64,000 nt of DNA from Reyranella humidisoli. GTDB taxonomy: Bacteria > Pseudomonadota > Alphaproteobacteria > Reyranellales > Reyranellaceae. The stretch covers positions 3,735,987 through 3,799,986 of the forward strand of contig NZ_JAHOPB010000001.1 of assembly GCF_019039055.1 (NCBI RefSeq), given 5' to 3'. Position numbers and translations under genes: made by a program. A model generated the notes under the pieces. That model searched no databases. It worked only from the letters and a program-made list of their open reading frames with translations, and was not told the origin of the DNA. This document shows positions 8,681 to 17,337 of the stretch, one piece after another (position 1 is the first letter of the stretch; each line of letters begins with the position of its first letter).

Positions 8681-9436
8681 ATGCATGAAGAAAAGGTCGG
8701 GGGCGGCCGGAAAACAGCGATGCAAGATGCCGTCTACGACTATGAAAACCGGATCCCGGCCGGCTTCTACGACAAGATCTACCAACGCAGAACCGGCGTT
8801 CGCTTCTGCTGGCACGACCTGAAATTCCGGACGGTCGTTGCCCATCTGGCAGCCCCGCGCCGGCTGCTCGACATCGGCTGCGGCCCCGGCACGTTCATCG
8901 GCAATTACCTGCCTGGCATGGAGGCGCTCGGCGTCGATCTCAGCGCCTCCCAGGTCGACTATGCGACCCGAACCTACGGAAGTGCGGCCCATCGCTTCTC
9001 GACCCGCTCGCTGGCCGATCTCGCGGAGGCGGGCGAGCGGTTCGATGCGGTCACCGTGATCGAGCTGATCGAGCATCTCGTGCCCGAGGATGCCATTCGG
9101 CTGCTGGCCGAGGCGCGCTCGCTGTTGACCACTGACGGCGTTCTGGTCGTGACGACCCCGAACTATCGGTCGCTCTGGCCGATCATCGAGCTCGGCGTGA
9201 ACGCCCTGTCGCCGGTGAGCTACATCGAGCAGCACATCAACAAGTACCGGCGCGACCTGCTCGCGGCGCATCTCTCTGCTGCCGGTTATCGCGACGTGAC
9301 GGTCGGTTCGGCGGTGGGCCTGGCGCCCTTCACCGCCGTGTTCGGCCTGGGTACTGCCAATACGATGCACGCGATCGAGAGGGGGATGAAGTATCTCGGC
9401 GCAGGCAATCTGCTTGTGGCCACGGCCCGCCCGTGA
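8681..9436 (+). CDS. Class I SAM-dependent methyltransferase
   Basis: A 251-residue methyltransferase with the glycine-rich SAM loop LLDIGCGPGTFIGNYL at 62-77, the acidic residue in LGVDLSASQVDYA, and motif II FDAVTVIELIEHL. The fold is that of the UbiG/Methyltransf_11-type enzymes. It stands 10 bases upstream of a glycosyltransferase-GtrA gene, which in turn overlaps a large membrane protein. The three likely build or decorate an envelope glycolipid or polysaccharide, with this enzyme methylating a sugar or lipid-linked intermediate. The start at 8681 is the longest; a second ATG at 8720 also keeps the whole SAM domain. Confidence 0.8.
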   Translation: MHEEKVGGGRKTAMQDAVYDYENRIPAGFYDKIYQRRTGVRFCWHDLKFRTVVAHLAAPRRLLDIGCGPGTFIGNYLPGMEALGVDLSASQVDYATRTYGSAAHRFSTRSLADLAEAGERFDAVTVIELIEHLVPEDAIRLLAEARSLLTTDGVLVVTTPNYRSLWPIIELGVNALSPVSYIEQHINKYRRDLLAAHLSAAGYRDVTVGSAVGLAPFTAVFGLGTANTMHAIERGMKYLGAGNLLVATARP

Positions 9437-9446
9437 CGATGGGCCG

Positions 9447-10505
9447 ATGACCAGCCTCTCCATCGTCGTGCCGACCTTCAACGAGGCGGCCAATATCGGC
9501 CTCGTGATCGAAGGTCTTGCGGCGACGCTCGGCGACCGGTCGTGGGAGGTGATCGTCGTCGACGACAATTCGTCCGACGGTACCGGCGACATCGTGCGGC
9601 AGTTCGCAGAGGACAGACCGAATGTCCGCTGCCTGCAGCGCATCCAGGATCGGGGCAGCGCGTCGGCGGTTCACTGGGGCGTCCAGGCCGCACACGGTGA
9701 GACCGTCGTGGTGATGGGCGGCGACCTGCGGCACGACCCGGCACTGATCCCGTCGATGCTCGATGCCCTGAAAGAGGGCAGTGACATCGCATCGGGCGCG
9801 CGGCCGATGCCGGCGAACCTCGCGAACAGGCTGATAAACCTCTATCTCGGGCGCGACCTCGCCGATCCGCTGACCGGCTTCTTCGCGACGTCACGGGCGT
9901 TCTTCCTGCGCTCGATCCCGCGCATGCAGGGCGATGCGTTCCGTGTCTTCTTCGATCTCGTGCATCTCAACCGCAAGGCCAGCCTGCGCGAACTGCCGTC
10001 GAACGTCCGCGCGCCGATCGGCGGGCGGCCCTTGCGGCAAACCCATATCCTGTGGGCACTGCTCTGTGACGTGATCTCCAAACTGTCGGCAGGCCTGGTG
10101 CCGCCGCGGCTGGTGAGCTTCGTTGGCGTCGGCGTGATCGGCTCGAGCGTCCACTTCTCGATGCTCTACGCCTGCCTCGCCGCCGGAGCGGTCTTCTGGG
10201 TATCGCAGGCGCTGGCCACGATCACCGCGATGATCTTCAACTTCACGATCAACAATATCCTGACCTATCCGACGACGCGGCTGAGAAGCGGCAACTATTA
10301 CAAGGGGCTATTGCTCTACAGCGTCATCGCCTCGTTCGGCATCGTGGCCAATGTCAGCACCGCGCAGCTCACCTACGTCCATTTCAAGGGACATACGTTC
10401 ATCGCGGCCTGCACCGGCATCTTCATCGACGTCATCTGGCGCTTCGTGGTCTCGAACCGGCTGATCTGGGGCAGGTCCTCGGTCTTCCGGAAGGCGGCGG
10501 CGTGA
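9447..10505 (+). CDS. GT2 glycosyltransferase fused to a GtrA-like membrane domain
   Basis: A 352-residue two-domain protein. Residues 4-210 are a family 2 glycosyltransferase of the dolichyl-phosphate mannose synthase type (SIVVPTFNEAANIG, VVDDNSSDGTGD). Residues about 223-345 are a GtrA-like domain with four membrane helices (RLVSFVGVGVIGSSVHF onward). The enzyme would move a sugar from a nucleotide sugar to a polyprenyl phosphate, and the GtrA domain may anchor or flip the product. One oddity: the usual DAD metal motif reads GGD (residues 91-93), so the first aspartate is missing. ATG 9447 starts the domain cleanly. It overlaps the next gene by 4 bases (GTGA). Confidence 0.9.
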   Translation: MTSLSIVVPTFNEAANIGLVIEGLAATLGDRSWEVIVVDDNSSDGTGDIVRQFAEDRPNVRCLQRIQDRGSASAVHWGVQAAHGETVVVMGGDLRHDPALIPSMLDALKEGSDIASGARPMPANLANRLINLYLGRDLADPLTGFFATSRAFFLRSIPRMQGDAFRVFFDLVHLNRKASLRELPSNVRAPIGGRPLRQTHILWALLCDVISKLSAGLVPPRLVSFVGVGVIGSSVHFSMLYACLAAGAVFWVSQALATITAMIFNFTINNILTYPTTRLRSGNYYKGLLLYSVIASFGIVANVSTAQLTYVHFKGHTFIAACTGIFIDVIWRFVVSNRLIWGRSSVFRKAAA

Positions 10506-12664
10506 TCGCGCGCGAAGGCCTGATCTGCCTCGCCGCGGCGATCCTGATGATCGTCGAGGTCGCCATCCTCGATTCGCGTGGTTTGTTCCTGCTGACGGGA
10601 TTTGCGACTGGTCTCGTGGCGCTCGGACTAGTTCATCTGAGTACGCGGCAGCGCGGGGCAGGGGCGGGTCCCTTGCTCTACGCCGTGGGCGTCGTCGGCG
10701 CGATCGGCGGCTTCTGCTATCTCGCGCTCGCACCGTCCGGCGCCATCGCGCCGGGCGACGAGGTGATCGACTGGGGTCGCATGGACAAGCGCGCCCTCGT
10801 GTTCGGCTATCTCGGCGGCGGCGCCTTCATCGCCTTCCATTGGCTCTGGGTGGCCGGCGTGGAGGGGGCACCCGCCGTGGTCCGTCCGGACGTGGGCGAT
10901 GGGCGAAGCAGATGGCCGCTGCAACTCCTCGGCGCCCTTGCCATTGCGGTCATCGCCTATTGCTGGCTCGGCCTGCCGGCATTGCGCGGTGTCGGCGTCA
11001 TCAACGACACGGCGTTGGCGCCCTTCTACGACATCCACTCCCATGTCCATCTGAGTTCGCTGCAGCAGATCAAGCTTGGCGCGGTGCCGTATCTCGAGGC
11101 GCAGACACAGTATGGGCCGGGCAACCAGGTGCTGCTGAGCGGTCTGATCGACCTGGTTCATTTCAGCAATCACGGCTTCTTTGCCGCCAACGTCCTGCTG
11201 AACGTCGTTTGCATCGTCGTTTTCTTTGTGGTCGTGCAACAGTTCCTGGGCTTCGGCTGGGCCGTCGCCGGCTTGATCGGATGGACGCTGTGGCCCAGCC
11301 CGGCCGAACGCATCGATTTCGCGGGCTGGGCGGTGCTGACGCGCTGGCTGATGATTCCCGTCCTGTCGCTTGGGCTCGCCTGGCTGCTGCTCGGCGCCGG
11401 CTCGGCGCGTCGAGGCTGGCTGGCGCCGGTACTGGCGGGTGCCGGCTGGGGCATCGGCGGCTTCCTCAGCCAGGAGAACCTGACGGCGGGCTTCCTGGTG
11501 TTCGCCTTCTCGCTCGCTTTGTTCGGTCCGGCATCCGGCATGGGGCTGAGGGCGATCGCACGGTTCGCGGCGCTCTTTGCCGTGACCGGGATCGTTCTCT
11601 TCGTCGGGCTGGTCTCGGCCTTCGTCGGGCCGTCGCACTTCTTCGAGGTCATGGCGCTGGCCAACGCAAAATCGAGCCTGGTGACCGCCGGCGTCTCCAA
11701 CTCGATCTGGTCGGACAATCTCGGCATCGAGATCACGCTGAAGGTCGTCCACGGACGGTTCCAGTCCGCTCTGTCGGTGTCGGGTGACGAATTCAGGCCG
11801 CTATTGCTGACCTATGGACTGGTCGTTCTGCTGCTGGTCACGCTCGGCCTGCTGGCGGCCTTCCTGGGCCGCAAGTGGGGATCCTCCGATGAGAATACTC
11901 GGATCTTCGTGCGGAAGTTCGCCGGCGTGCTGGTGGGCGCTTTCATCCTGCATCTGTTCGCCCTGATGCGGGCGGACGTTTCCCACCTTGCGGGACCGTC
12001 CTTCCTCTTGCCGCTGCTCCTGTTGATGATGCCGGTATTCATCTGGCGCTGCGTGGGCCCGGGAGCCGGACGGACCGCATTGATGGCCGTGTCGCTGGCG
12101 CTGATCGTCGAGGCGGCAATCGACGAGCGGAACGATTTCGCGGGCAGGGTGGCAGGGCTAGGTGGCACGTGGCGCGACACGGTCGCGACGGTGGAGCTCT
12201 ATCGCGAACTGCGAAGCAACCGGGGACAGGTTGCCGACCTGGCGTCGCTTTACTCACCGATCCCGCGCTACCAGACGGCCTTCCGGAACCATCCGGACTT
12301 TGCCGAGGCCGAGGAGTTCTTCCGTCTGCTGCGCGAACGGCTGCGGGGTCGTCCCGTCGAACTGGGGTCGTACAAGTTCGACGATCTCATCGCGCATCCG
12401 GATTCGTCCTACTTCTTCGGTGGCCTAAGGTCGCTCTCCGGCATCACGTCGCCCAAGAACAGCCTCTGGCTCCGATCGGAGCAGGAGGCGTGGATCCGCA
12501 AGGTCGCGAGCGTCAGGAGCGGCTGCCTGTTCTTCGACGCGAACTCCAACAAGGCGCTCGTCGACGCCTGGATGAAATCGGTGACGCCACCCGCGAAGAT
12601 GGCCATTGAGCCGATCAAGGGCAAACGTGACTACGGCACACTGGCCTGCAAGGTCGCCTCCTAA
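10502..12664 (+). CDS. Large polytopic membrane protein, GT-C-like
   Basis: A 720-residue integral membrane protein with a dozen or so predicted helices in the first 540 residues (for example LICLAAAILMIVEVAIL and VLLLVTLGLLAAFLG), ending in a soluble C-terminal domain of about 180 residues. No family signature is recognised with certainty. Size and layout resemble lipid-linked-sugar-using GT-C glycosyltransferases (PMT/ArnT-like). Consistent with that, residues near 160-220 hold the acidic/aromatic luminal loop FYDIHSHVHLSSLQQ. The GTG start overlaps the stop of the GT2-GtrA gene, which supports one pathway: the GT2 charges a polyprenyl phosphate and this protein uses it. That role is inference. 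Confidence 0.7.
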   Translation: MIAREGLICLAAAILMIVEVAILDSRGLFLLTGFATGLVALGLVHLSTRQRGAGAGPLLYAVGVVGAIGGFCYLALAPSGAIAPGDEVIDWGRMDKRALVFGYLGGGAFIAFHWLWVAGVEGAPAVVRPDVGDGRSRWPLQLLGALAIAVIAYCWLGLPALRGVGVINDTALAPFYDIHSHVHLSSLQQIKLGAVPYLEAQTQYGPGNQVLLSGLIDLVHFSNHGFFAANVLLNVVCIVVFFVVVQQFLGFGWAVAGLIGWTLWPSPAERIDFAGWAVLTRWLMIPVLSLGLAWLLLGAGSARRGWLAPVLAGAGWGIGGFLSQENLTAGFLVFAFSLALFGPASGMGLRAIARFAALFAVTGIVLFVGLVSAFVGPSHFFEVMALANAKSSLVTAGVSNSIWSDNLGIEITLKVVHGRFQSALSVSGDEFRPLLLTYGLVVLLLVTLGLLAAFLGRKWGSSDENTRIFVRKFAGVLVGAFILHLFALMRADVSHLAGPSFLLPLLLLMMPVFIWRCVGPGAGRTALMAVSLALIVEAAIDERNDFAGRVAGLGGTWRDTVATVELYRELRSNRGQVADLASLYSPIPRYQTAFRNHPDFAEAEEFFRLLRERLRGRPVELGSYKFDDLIAHPDSSYFFGGLRSLSGITSPKNSLWLRSEQEAWIRKVASVRSGCLFFDANSNKALVDAWMKSVTPPAKMAIEPIKGKRDYGTLACKVAS

Positions 12665-13692
12665 CCGAGTTCCTTGCGGACGATCGCCGCGCCTTCGCTG
12701 AGCGCCTTCAGTTTCCCGAATGCCGTGGCCCGCGGCAGGTATTTCATGCCGCAGTCGGGCGCCGGCAGGAGCTTGTCGGGGCCGATATGCTTCAGCCCGG
12801 CGCGGATGCGCTCGGCGACCTTTTCCGGCGTTTCGATTGCGGGATCGCTGAGGTCGATCACGCCCAGCATCACTTTCTTGGGCGCCAGGTCCTTGAGCAC
12901 GCCGAGGTCGATCTTCGGCTGTGCGGACTCGATGGAGATCTGCTGCGCGATCGTGTCGGAAAGCTGCGGCAGGAAGGAATAGCCGGTGGGCTTCAGGCCG
13001 GTCACGACCGCCGCATAGCCGAAGCAGAGATGCACGACGGTCGGCACCGTCAGACCCTGCAGGGCGCGGTTGATCGCCTTCACGGCATAGCGCTGCGCTT
13101 CGTCAGGATTGTTACGCAACCACGGCTCGTCGAGCTGGATCACGTCCGCGCCCGCCTTGACGAGTTCGTGTGCCTCCTCGTTCACGGCCTGCGCGTAATC
13201 CATGCACATGGCCTCGGCATCCTTGTAGAACTCGTCCTTCACCTGCTGCCCCATGGTGAAGGGGCCGGGCAGGGTGATCTTGGCCAGCTTTCCGGTGTTG
13301 GCGCGCAGGAACTGCATGTCGCGCAGCTCGACGGGCCGCGTGCGCCGGATTTTGCCGACGACCCGAGGGACCGGCGTGCGATTGCCGGTACGGTTCACGA
13401 TCTCCGCCGGATTCTCGTCGTCGATGCCCTCCAGCGCCGTGGCGAAGCGGTTGGAATAGCTTTCCCGCCGCATCTCGCCGTCGGTGACGATGTCGATGCC
13501 GGCCCGCTCCATGTCGCGGATGGCGAGGAGCGTGGCGTCATCCTGGGCCTGCTCGAGCCAGGGCTCGGGAACACGCCACAGTTCTTTCAGGCGGGTGCGT
13601 GGGACGACCTTGCTCAGCATCTCGCGGTTCACCAGCCAGTCCGGTTGCGGGTAGGAGCCGACGACGGTGGTCTGCAGGAGCGTTTCGCCCAT
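12661..13692 (-). CDS. MetE C-terminal-domain-like (cobalamin-independent methionine synthase family) protein
   Basis: A 343-residue protein equivalent to the catalytic C-terminal half of MetE only. It opens with TTVVGSYPQPDWL, and shows TDGEMRRE, VIQLDEPWL, and the zinc ligands His221/Cys223 (VVHLCFG) and Cys314 (APDCGMKYLPR). It should transfer a methyl group to a thiol, as short 'core-MetE' proteins do. The methyl donor may be a corrinoid protein or another methylated compound rather than methyl-tetrahydrofolate-polyglutamate, since the N-terminal half is absent. ATG 13692 gives the usual N-terminus. It is tail to tail with, and overlaps by 4 bases, the 720-residue membrane protein. Confidence 0.85.
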   Translation of the reverse strand: MGETLLQTTVVGSYPQPDWLVNREMLSKVVPRTRLKELWRVPEPWLEQAQDDATLLAIRDMERAGIDIVTDGEMRRESYSNRFATALEGIDDENPAEIVNRTGNRTPVPRVVGKIRRTRPVELRDMQFLRANTGKLAKITLPGPFTMGQQVKDEFYKDAEAMCMDYAQAVNEEAHELVKAGADVIQLDEPWLRNNPDEAQRYAVKAINRALQGLTVPTVVHLCFGYAAVVTGLKPTGYSFLPQLSDTIAQQISIESAQPKIDLGVLKDLAPKKVMLGVIDLSDPAIETPEKVAERIRAGLKHIGPDKLLPAPDCGMKYLPRATAFGKLKALSEGAAIVRKELG

Positions 13693-13747
13693 GGTGAATT
13701 TCCATTTCTCTCGAAGCCGTGATTGCGCGCCAGTCTGGGACTCGATT

Positions 13748-15550
13748 ATGTCCCTGTCCATGTTCCGACGCCTTGCCTCGCTGCTGATTCTTGTCGTGGC
13801 CGGTTCCTGCAGCGGTGACATCCCGAGCAGCGCCGTCAGCGACAGTCAGGCCGAACGCGATTTCGGCATCCTGCGCTCATCAACTTCCATCGTGTCCCTG
13901 ATGCGCGAGCGCAACATCAGGTCTCCCGACCTGTCCGCGCCGGATCCACTGCTGCAGTTGCAGCGCGAGCTGGCGAAAAGCGACCCCGACGGCACCTTCG
14001 CCGGCATCACTTACGACCTGACGCGCGGCAACAGCCTCGCGGTCGACTGGTTGGTGCAGACTCCCAATCGCTGGGGCCGCAGGGCCGACGACCTCACCTG
14101 GTTCGAGATGGGTTGCACGGATTGCGAACCCGACATCTCGTTGCCGGCCTGCAGCACGGATGGCGACTGCAGGGGCGGCACCTGCAGCACGATCTGGCCG
14201 CGCACCCCGGGCTTGCGCACCGCGGCGCGCAAAGTCTGTCTCGGTCACTCCGATGCGCTCACGCTTCGAATTCACGCTCTCGTCGCCAGTGCGCGGCAGA
14301 GCGTCGACATCGTCCAATTGCAGCCGGCGCCAACGGGGCGCTTCACCGCCGCGCTGCGGGCCGCCATTGCCGAGCTGGCGTTCAGCCGTCGCCAGATCGA
14401 GGTCCGGTTCTTGATCGGGCAGTTTCCGCCCAAGGGCGTCGATGCGGCAGCCTTCCTCAAGGAGCTTACGGAAACAGCGCGGGACATTCCGGGATCGCGT
14501 GTCACGGTCAGCGTCTCGGCGATGCGGACCTGCACCGTCCTCGAATCCTGCAACAGCTTTTCGTGGAACCACGGAAAATTCATCGTGGTGGACGGCCGCG
14601 AGGCCATCGTCGGCGGCCACAATCTCTGGACCGAGGACTACCTCACCGACAACCCGGTCCACGACCTGTCGATGCAGGTGAGGGGCCCCGCTGCGGCCAG
14701 CGCTTCGCGCTTTGCCGACCGGCTGTGGAGCTATGTCTGCAGCAATCTCAACTACAAGGACTCGATCTCGCTCGTGACCTATGTCCCGGGTCGGAGCGAG
14801 CCCGGCCAGCGCTGCCCGGCGGCCCTGGCGGCGCGCCGGGTCACCGCAGGCACGGGCGGCGTCGAGATCATGGGCATCGGTCGCCTCGGCGCCGGCATCA
14901 CCGAAGACTTCGCCAACCAGAGCGAGTTGGCGCGCGATCTCATGTTCGGCGCCGCACGCAAGTCCATTCGCATCGCCCAGCAGGATCTGGGTTTCCGTCT
15001 GGGGCGCTCGGATACGCTGTTTGCCGAGAGCGCGCTCGACGAGATGATCGACCTGATGGAGCGGGATGGCGACGTCTACGTCGTGCTCTCTAACCCTGGC
15101 TCGATCGGCAATGGCGGGAGTCCGTATTACAACGACGTCCCGCTGCAGGTTCTGGCGAAGCGCCTGAAGGACATCGTGCAGAAACGCATCGACACGGCCG
15201 ACCCTCGATCTCGGTACGCCATCCGCAAGGGCCCCGATCCCGTGAACGCGCTGCTGTGCAGCCGTTTCCACCTCGCGCCCTTCCGTTTCGGGCCGGACGA
15301 TTCCTGGCCTGGCGGCAAGACCATCGCCAACCACTCCAAGCTCTGGATGGTCGACGACCGCATCTTCTATATCGGCTCCGACAACATGTACCCGGTCAAC
15401 CTGCAGGAGTTCGGCTTCATTATCGACGACCGCAAGGCCGTCGACGCGCTGATCGAATCCTACTGGAACCCGCTCTGGCAGTGGTCCAGGCGGGCCGCGG
15501 TCTCGGGTGAGGGCGCCGAGAAGTGCATCTTCCGCGAGATCATCAAGTAA
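13748..15550 (+). CDS. Phospholipase D-family lipoprotein with Cys-rich insert
   Basis: A 600-residue protein with two HKD motifs of the phospholipase D superfamily: His275/Lys277/Asp282 (NHGKFIVVDG) and His529/Lys531/Asp536 (NHSKLWMVDD). The N-terminus FRRLASLLILVVAGSCSGD is a lipoprotein signal with Cys21 as the likely lipidated residue, so it is exported and membrane-anchored. Between signal and catalytic core lies a small Cys-rich stretch with Cys123, 126, 135, 141, 146 and 164. This is uncommon in bacterial PLDs and implies disulfides in the periplasm or outside. Likely a phosphodiesterase on phospholipids or related lipids. ATG 13748 (or 13760) is chosen for the signal peptide. Divergent from the MetE-like gene. 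Confidence 0.85.
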   Translation: MSLSMFRRLASLLILVVAGSCSGDIPSSAVSDSQAERDFGILRSSTSIVSLMRERNIRSPDLSAPDPLLQLQRELAKSDPDGTFAGITYDLTRGNSLAVDWLVQTPNRWGRRADDLTWFEMGCTDCEPDISLPACSTDGDCRGGTCSTIWPRTPGLRTAARKVCLGHSDALTLRIHALVASARQSVDIVQLQPAPTGRFTAALRAAIAELAFSRRQIEVRFLIGQFPPKGVDAAAFLKELTETARDIPGSRVTVSVSAMRTCTVLESCNSFSWNHGKFIVVDGREAIVGGHNLWTEDYLTDNPVHDLSMQVRGPAAASASRFADRLWSYVCSNLNYKDSISLVTYVPGRSEPGQRCPAALAARRVTAGTGGVEIMGIGRLGAGITEDFANQSELARDLMFGAARKSIRIAQQDLGFRLGRSDTLFAESALDEMIDLMERDGDVYVVLSNPGSIGNGGSPYYNDVPLQVLAKRLKDIVQKRIDTADPRSRYAIRKGPDPVNALLCSRFHLAPFRFGPDDSWPGGKTIANHSKLWMVDDRIFYIGSDNMYPVNLQEFGFIIDDRKAVDALIESYWNPLWQWSRRAAVSGEGAEKCIFREIIK

Positions 15551-15556
15551 GCGAGG

Positions 15557-16963
15557 TCAGGCGCCCGCAGGATCGATCGGCGTCACGATCCCTTCGGCCG
15601 CCTCGATCACCTCGCCGGCGTCGAGACAGAGGTCCTCGCGGTTGCGCATCGCCATGATCTGTACGCCGGTCCGCAGCTTGCCGTGGCTTCCGACCGGCAC
15701 GGCGAGGCCGGGCAGGCCGAACAGCGGCGCGACCAGGGCGGACCGCATGGATTCCAGCACACCCCGCTGGCCGTCCGGCGTGATGTCGGCCACCTGCTTG
15801 GGCGGCAGGTCGCACAAGGTCGGGAAGATGACCAGCGGCCATTGCTGCATAAAGGTCATCCACTTGAACAGCAGCGCCTCGCGTTCCGTCAGGGCGCCGA
15901 TGTAAGTCGCGAGATCGACCGGCTTGTGGATGGCGAGCCAGGCCTGCATGGCGGCGATCCCATCCGGATCGCCCATCTTCTGCATCATCGGCCACAGGCC
16001 TCCGAACACATCGGTGACGCAGATCTGGTGCCACAACTCGACGCAGCGCTCGATGTCGGGCGGCAGGATCTCTTCCACGACATAGCCGGCCCCGCGGAGA
16101 TGCTTGCCGGCCAGCCGCACCGCCGCGACCTGGGCGGGGTGGCTTTTGCCGCCGGGCACTTCCGGCACGATCGCGACCCTGATCGGCCGCGCCGGAGGGG
16201 CGCCGCGCATCGGCACGTCGTTCCATCGCCAGTCGCGCCGATCGCCCCGCGCCATGACTTCGAGGGCCAGGCGTGCATCGCGCACGGTGCGGGTGTGCGG
16301 GCCCTGGGTCGCCATCAGGATCGCACCGATCGGGCGGCCGGAGGCGGCCCCGGTCGGATTGAAGGAGGGAATACGGGCAAACCCGGTGCGCAGGCCGACC
16401 ACGCCGTTGCAGTAAGCGGGGATGCGCACCGAGCCGCCAATATCGTTGCCGTGGGCGATCGCGCCGATGCCGGTTGCCGTTGCGGCCCCCGCGCCGCCGC
16501 TCGAGCCACCGGGCGTCACACTGGGATCGCGCGGATTGAGCGTGCGGCCGTGCAGGGCATTGTCGGAGAAGATGCGCATCGAGAAGGCGGGCGCATTGGT
16601 ACGGCCCACGATGATCGCGCCGGCATGCTTCAGGTTGGCGACGACGGGACTGTCTTCCTGCGCGATCAGGTCCTTCAGCGGAATGACGCCGTTGTCGGTT
16701 GGCAGGCCGGCCTGGTCGACGTTGATCTTGGTTGTGACGGGAACGCCGTGCAGCGGCGGCAGGGCGTGGCCGCGCGCGCGCGCGGCGTCGGCTGTCTCAG
16801 CCTCGGCGCGGGCTTCGCTCTCCAGCACGCGCACGACGGCGTTGATCGCGGGATTGACCTTGTGCAGGCGGGCGAGGACGGAATCGACCGCTTCCCGCGC
16901 CGAGGCCTGCCCGGTGCGGATCAGGCGCGCCAGGTCGGTCGCGTCGTACTGCCAAAGCTCCAT
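15557..16963 (-). CDS. Amidase signature enzyme
   Basis: A 468-residue amidase-signature hydrolase. The Ser-cisSer-Lys triad is visible: Lys in VTTKINVDQ, the cis-Ser in PGGSSGGAG and the nucleophile Ser in DIGGSVRIPAYC. It hydrolyses an amide to acid plus ammonia or amine. ATG 16963 (MELWQYDATDLARLI) has GAGGGT upstream and fits the family's N-terminus. It is 11 bases downstream of the VOC gene and belongs to a LysR-VOC-amidase string on the minus strand. It is not GatA: no GatB or GatC is nearby and the family branch looks catabolic. Confidence 0.88.
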   Translation of the reverse strand: MELWQYDATDLARLIRTGQASAREAVDSVLARLHKVNPAINAVVRVLESEARAEAETADAARARGHALPPLHGVPVTTKINVDQAGLPTDNGVIPLKDLIAQEDSPVVANLKHAGAIIVGRTNAPAFSMRIFSDNALHGRTLNPRDPSVTPGGSSGGAGAATATGIGAIAHGNDIGGSVRIPAYCNGVVGLRTGFARIPSFNPTGAASGRPIGAILMATQGPHTRTVRDARLALEVMARGDRRDWRWNDVPMRGAPPARPIRVAIVPEVPGGKSHPAQVAAVRLAGKHLRGAGYVVEEILPPDIERCVELWHQICVTDVFGGLWPMMQKMGDPDGIAAMQAWLAIHKPVDLATYIGALTEREALLFKWMTFMQQWPLVIFPTLCDLPPKQVADITPDGQRGVLESMRSALVAPLFGLPGLAVPVGSHGKLRTGVQIMAMRNREDLCLDAGEVIEAAEGIVTPIDPAGA

Positions 16964-16974
16964 TTTACCCTCGC

Positions 16975-17337
16975 TCAACGCTGCTTCGTTTCGGTGCCGA
17001 AGAAGATCATGTTGCCGTCGGCATCCGCAATGCCGAAGTCGCGCAGTCCATAATCCCGATCCTCGGGCGGATTCAGAATGATCGCACCCCGGCGCAGGAG
17101 ATCGGCATGCAGCGCGTCGACATCGTCGACGAAGATGACGACGGCTCCATGGCCGGGCGGGCGCGGGGCCTGCGCGGCCGCGATCAGGTGAAGGGAAACC
17201 TCGCCCGAGCACAGACCGGCATAGAAGGTTGGAGCGCCGTACTCGAAAGCGACGTCGAAGCCGACGCGGTCGCGATAGTAGGCGAGGCTGGCCGCCACGT
17301 CCGCGACGGTGAAGACCGTGGTGCTGCCGCGCATCAT
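16975..17337 (-). CDS. VOC (glyoxalase/bleomycin-resistance fold) protein
   Basis: A 120-residue vicinal-oxygen-chelate protein with the paired beta-alpha-beta-beta-beta modules: TTVFTVADVAASLAYYRD at the front, AVVIFVDDVDALHADLLRRG in the middle, and the closing DFGIADADGNMIFFG. Members isomerise, cleave or sequester small molecules using a metal at the module interface. The start at 17337 is preferred over the next ATG at 17334 because AGGGGAG sits 7 bases before it, and it makes an ATGA overlap with the LysR stop. Its place between a LysR regulator and an amidase suggests a shared small-molecule substrate. Confidence 0.85.
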   Translation of the reverse strand: MMRGSTTVFTVADVAASLAYYRDRVGFDVAFEYGAPTFYAGLCSGEVSLHLIAAAQAPRPPGHGAVVIFVDDVDALHADLLRRGAIILNPPEDRDYGLRDFGIADADGNMIFFGTETKQR

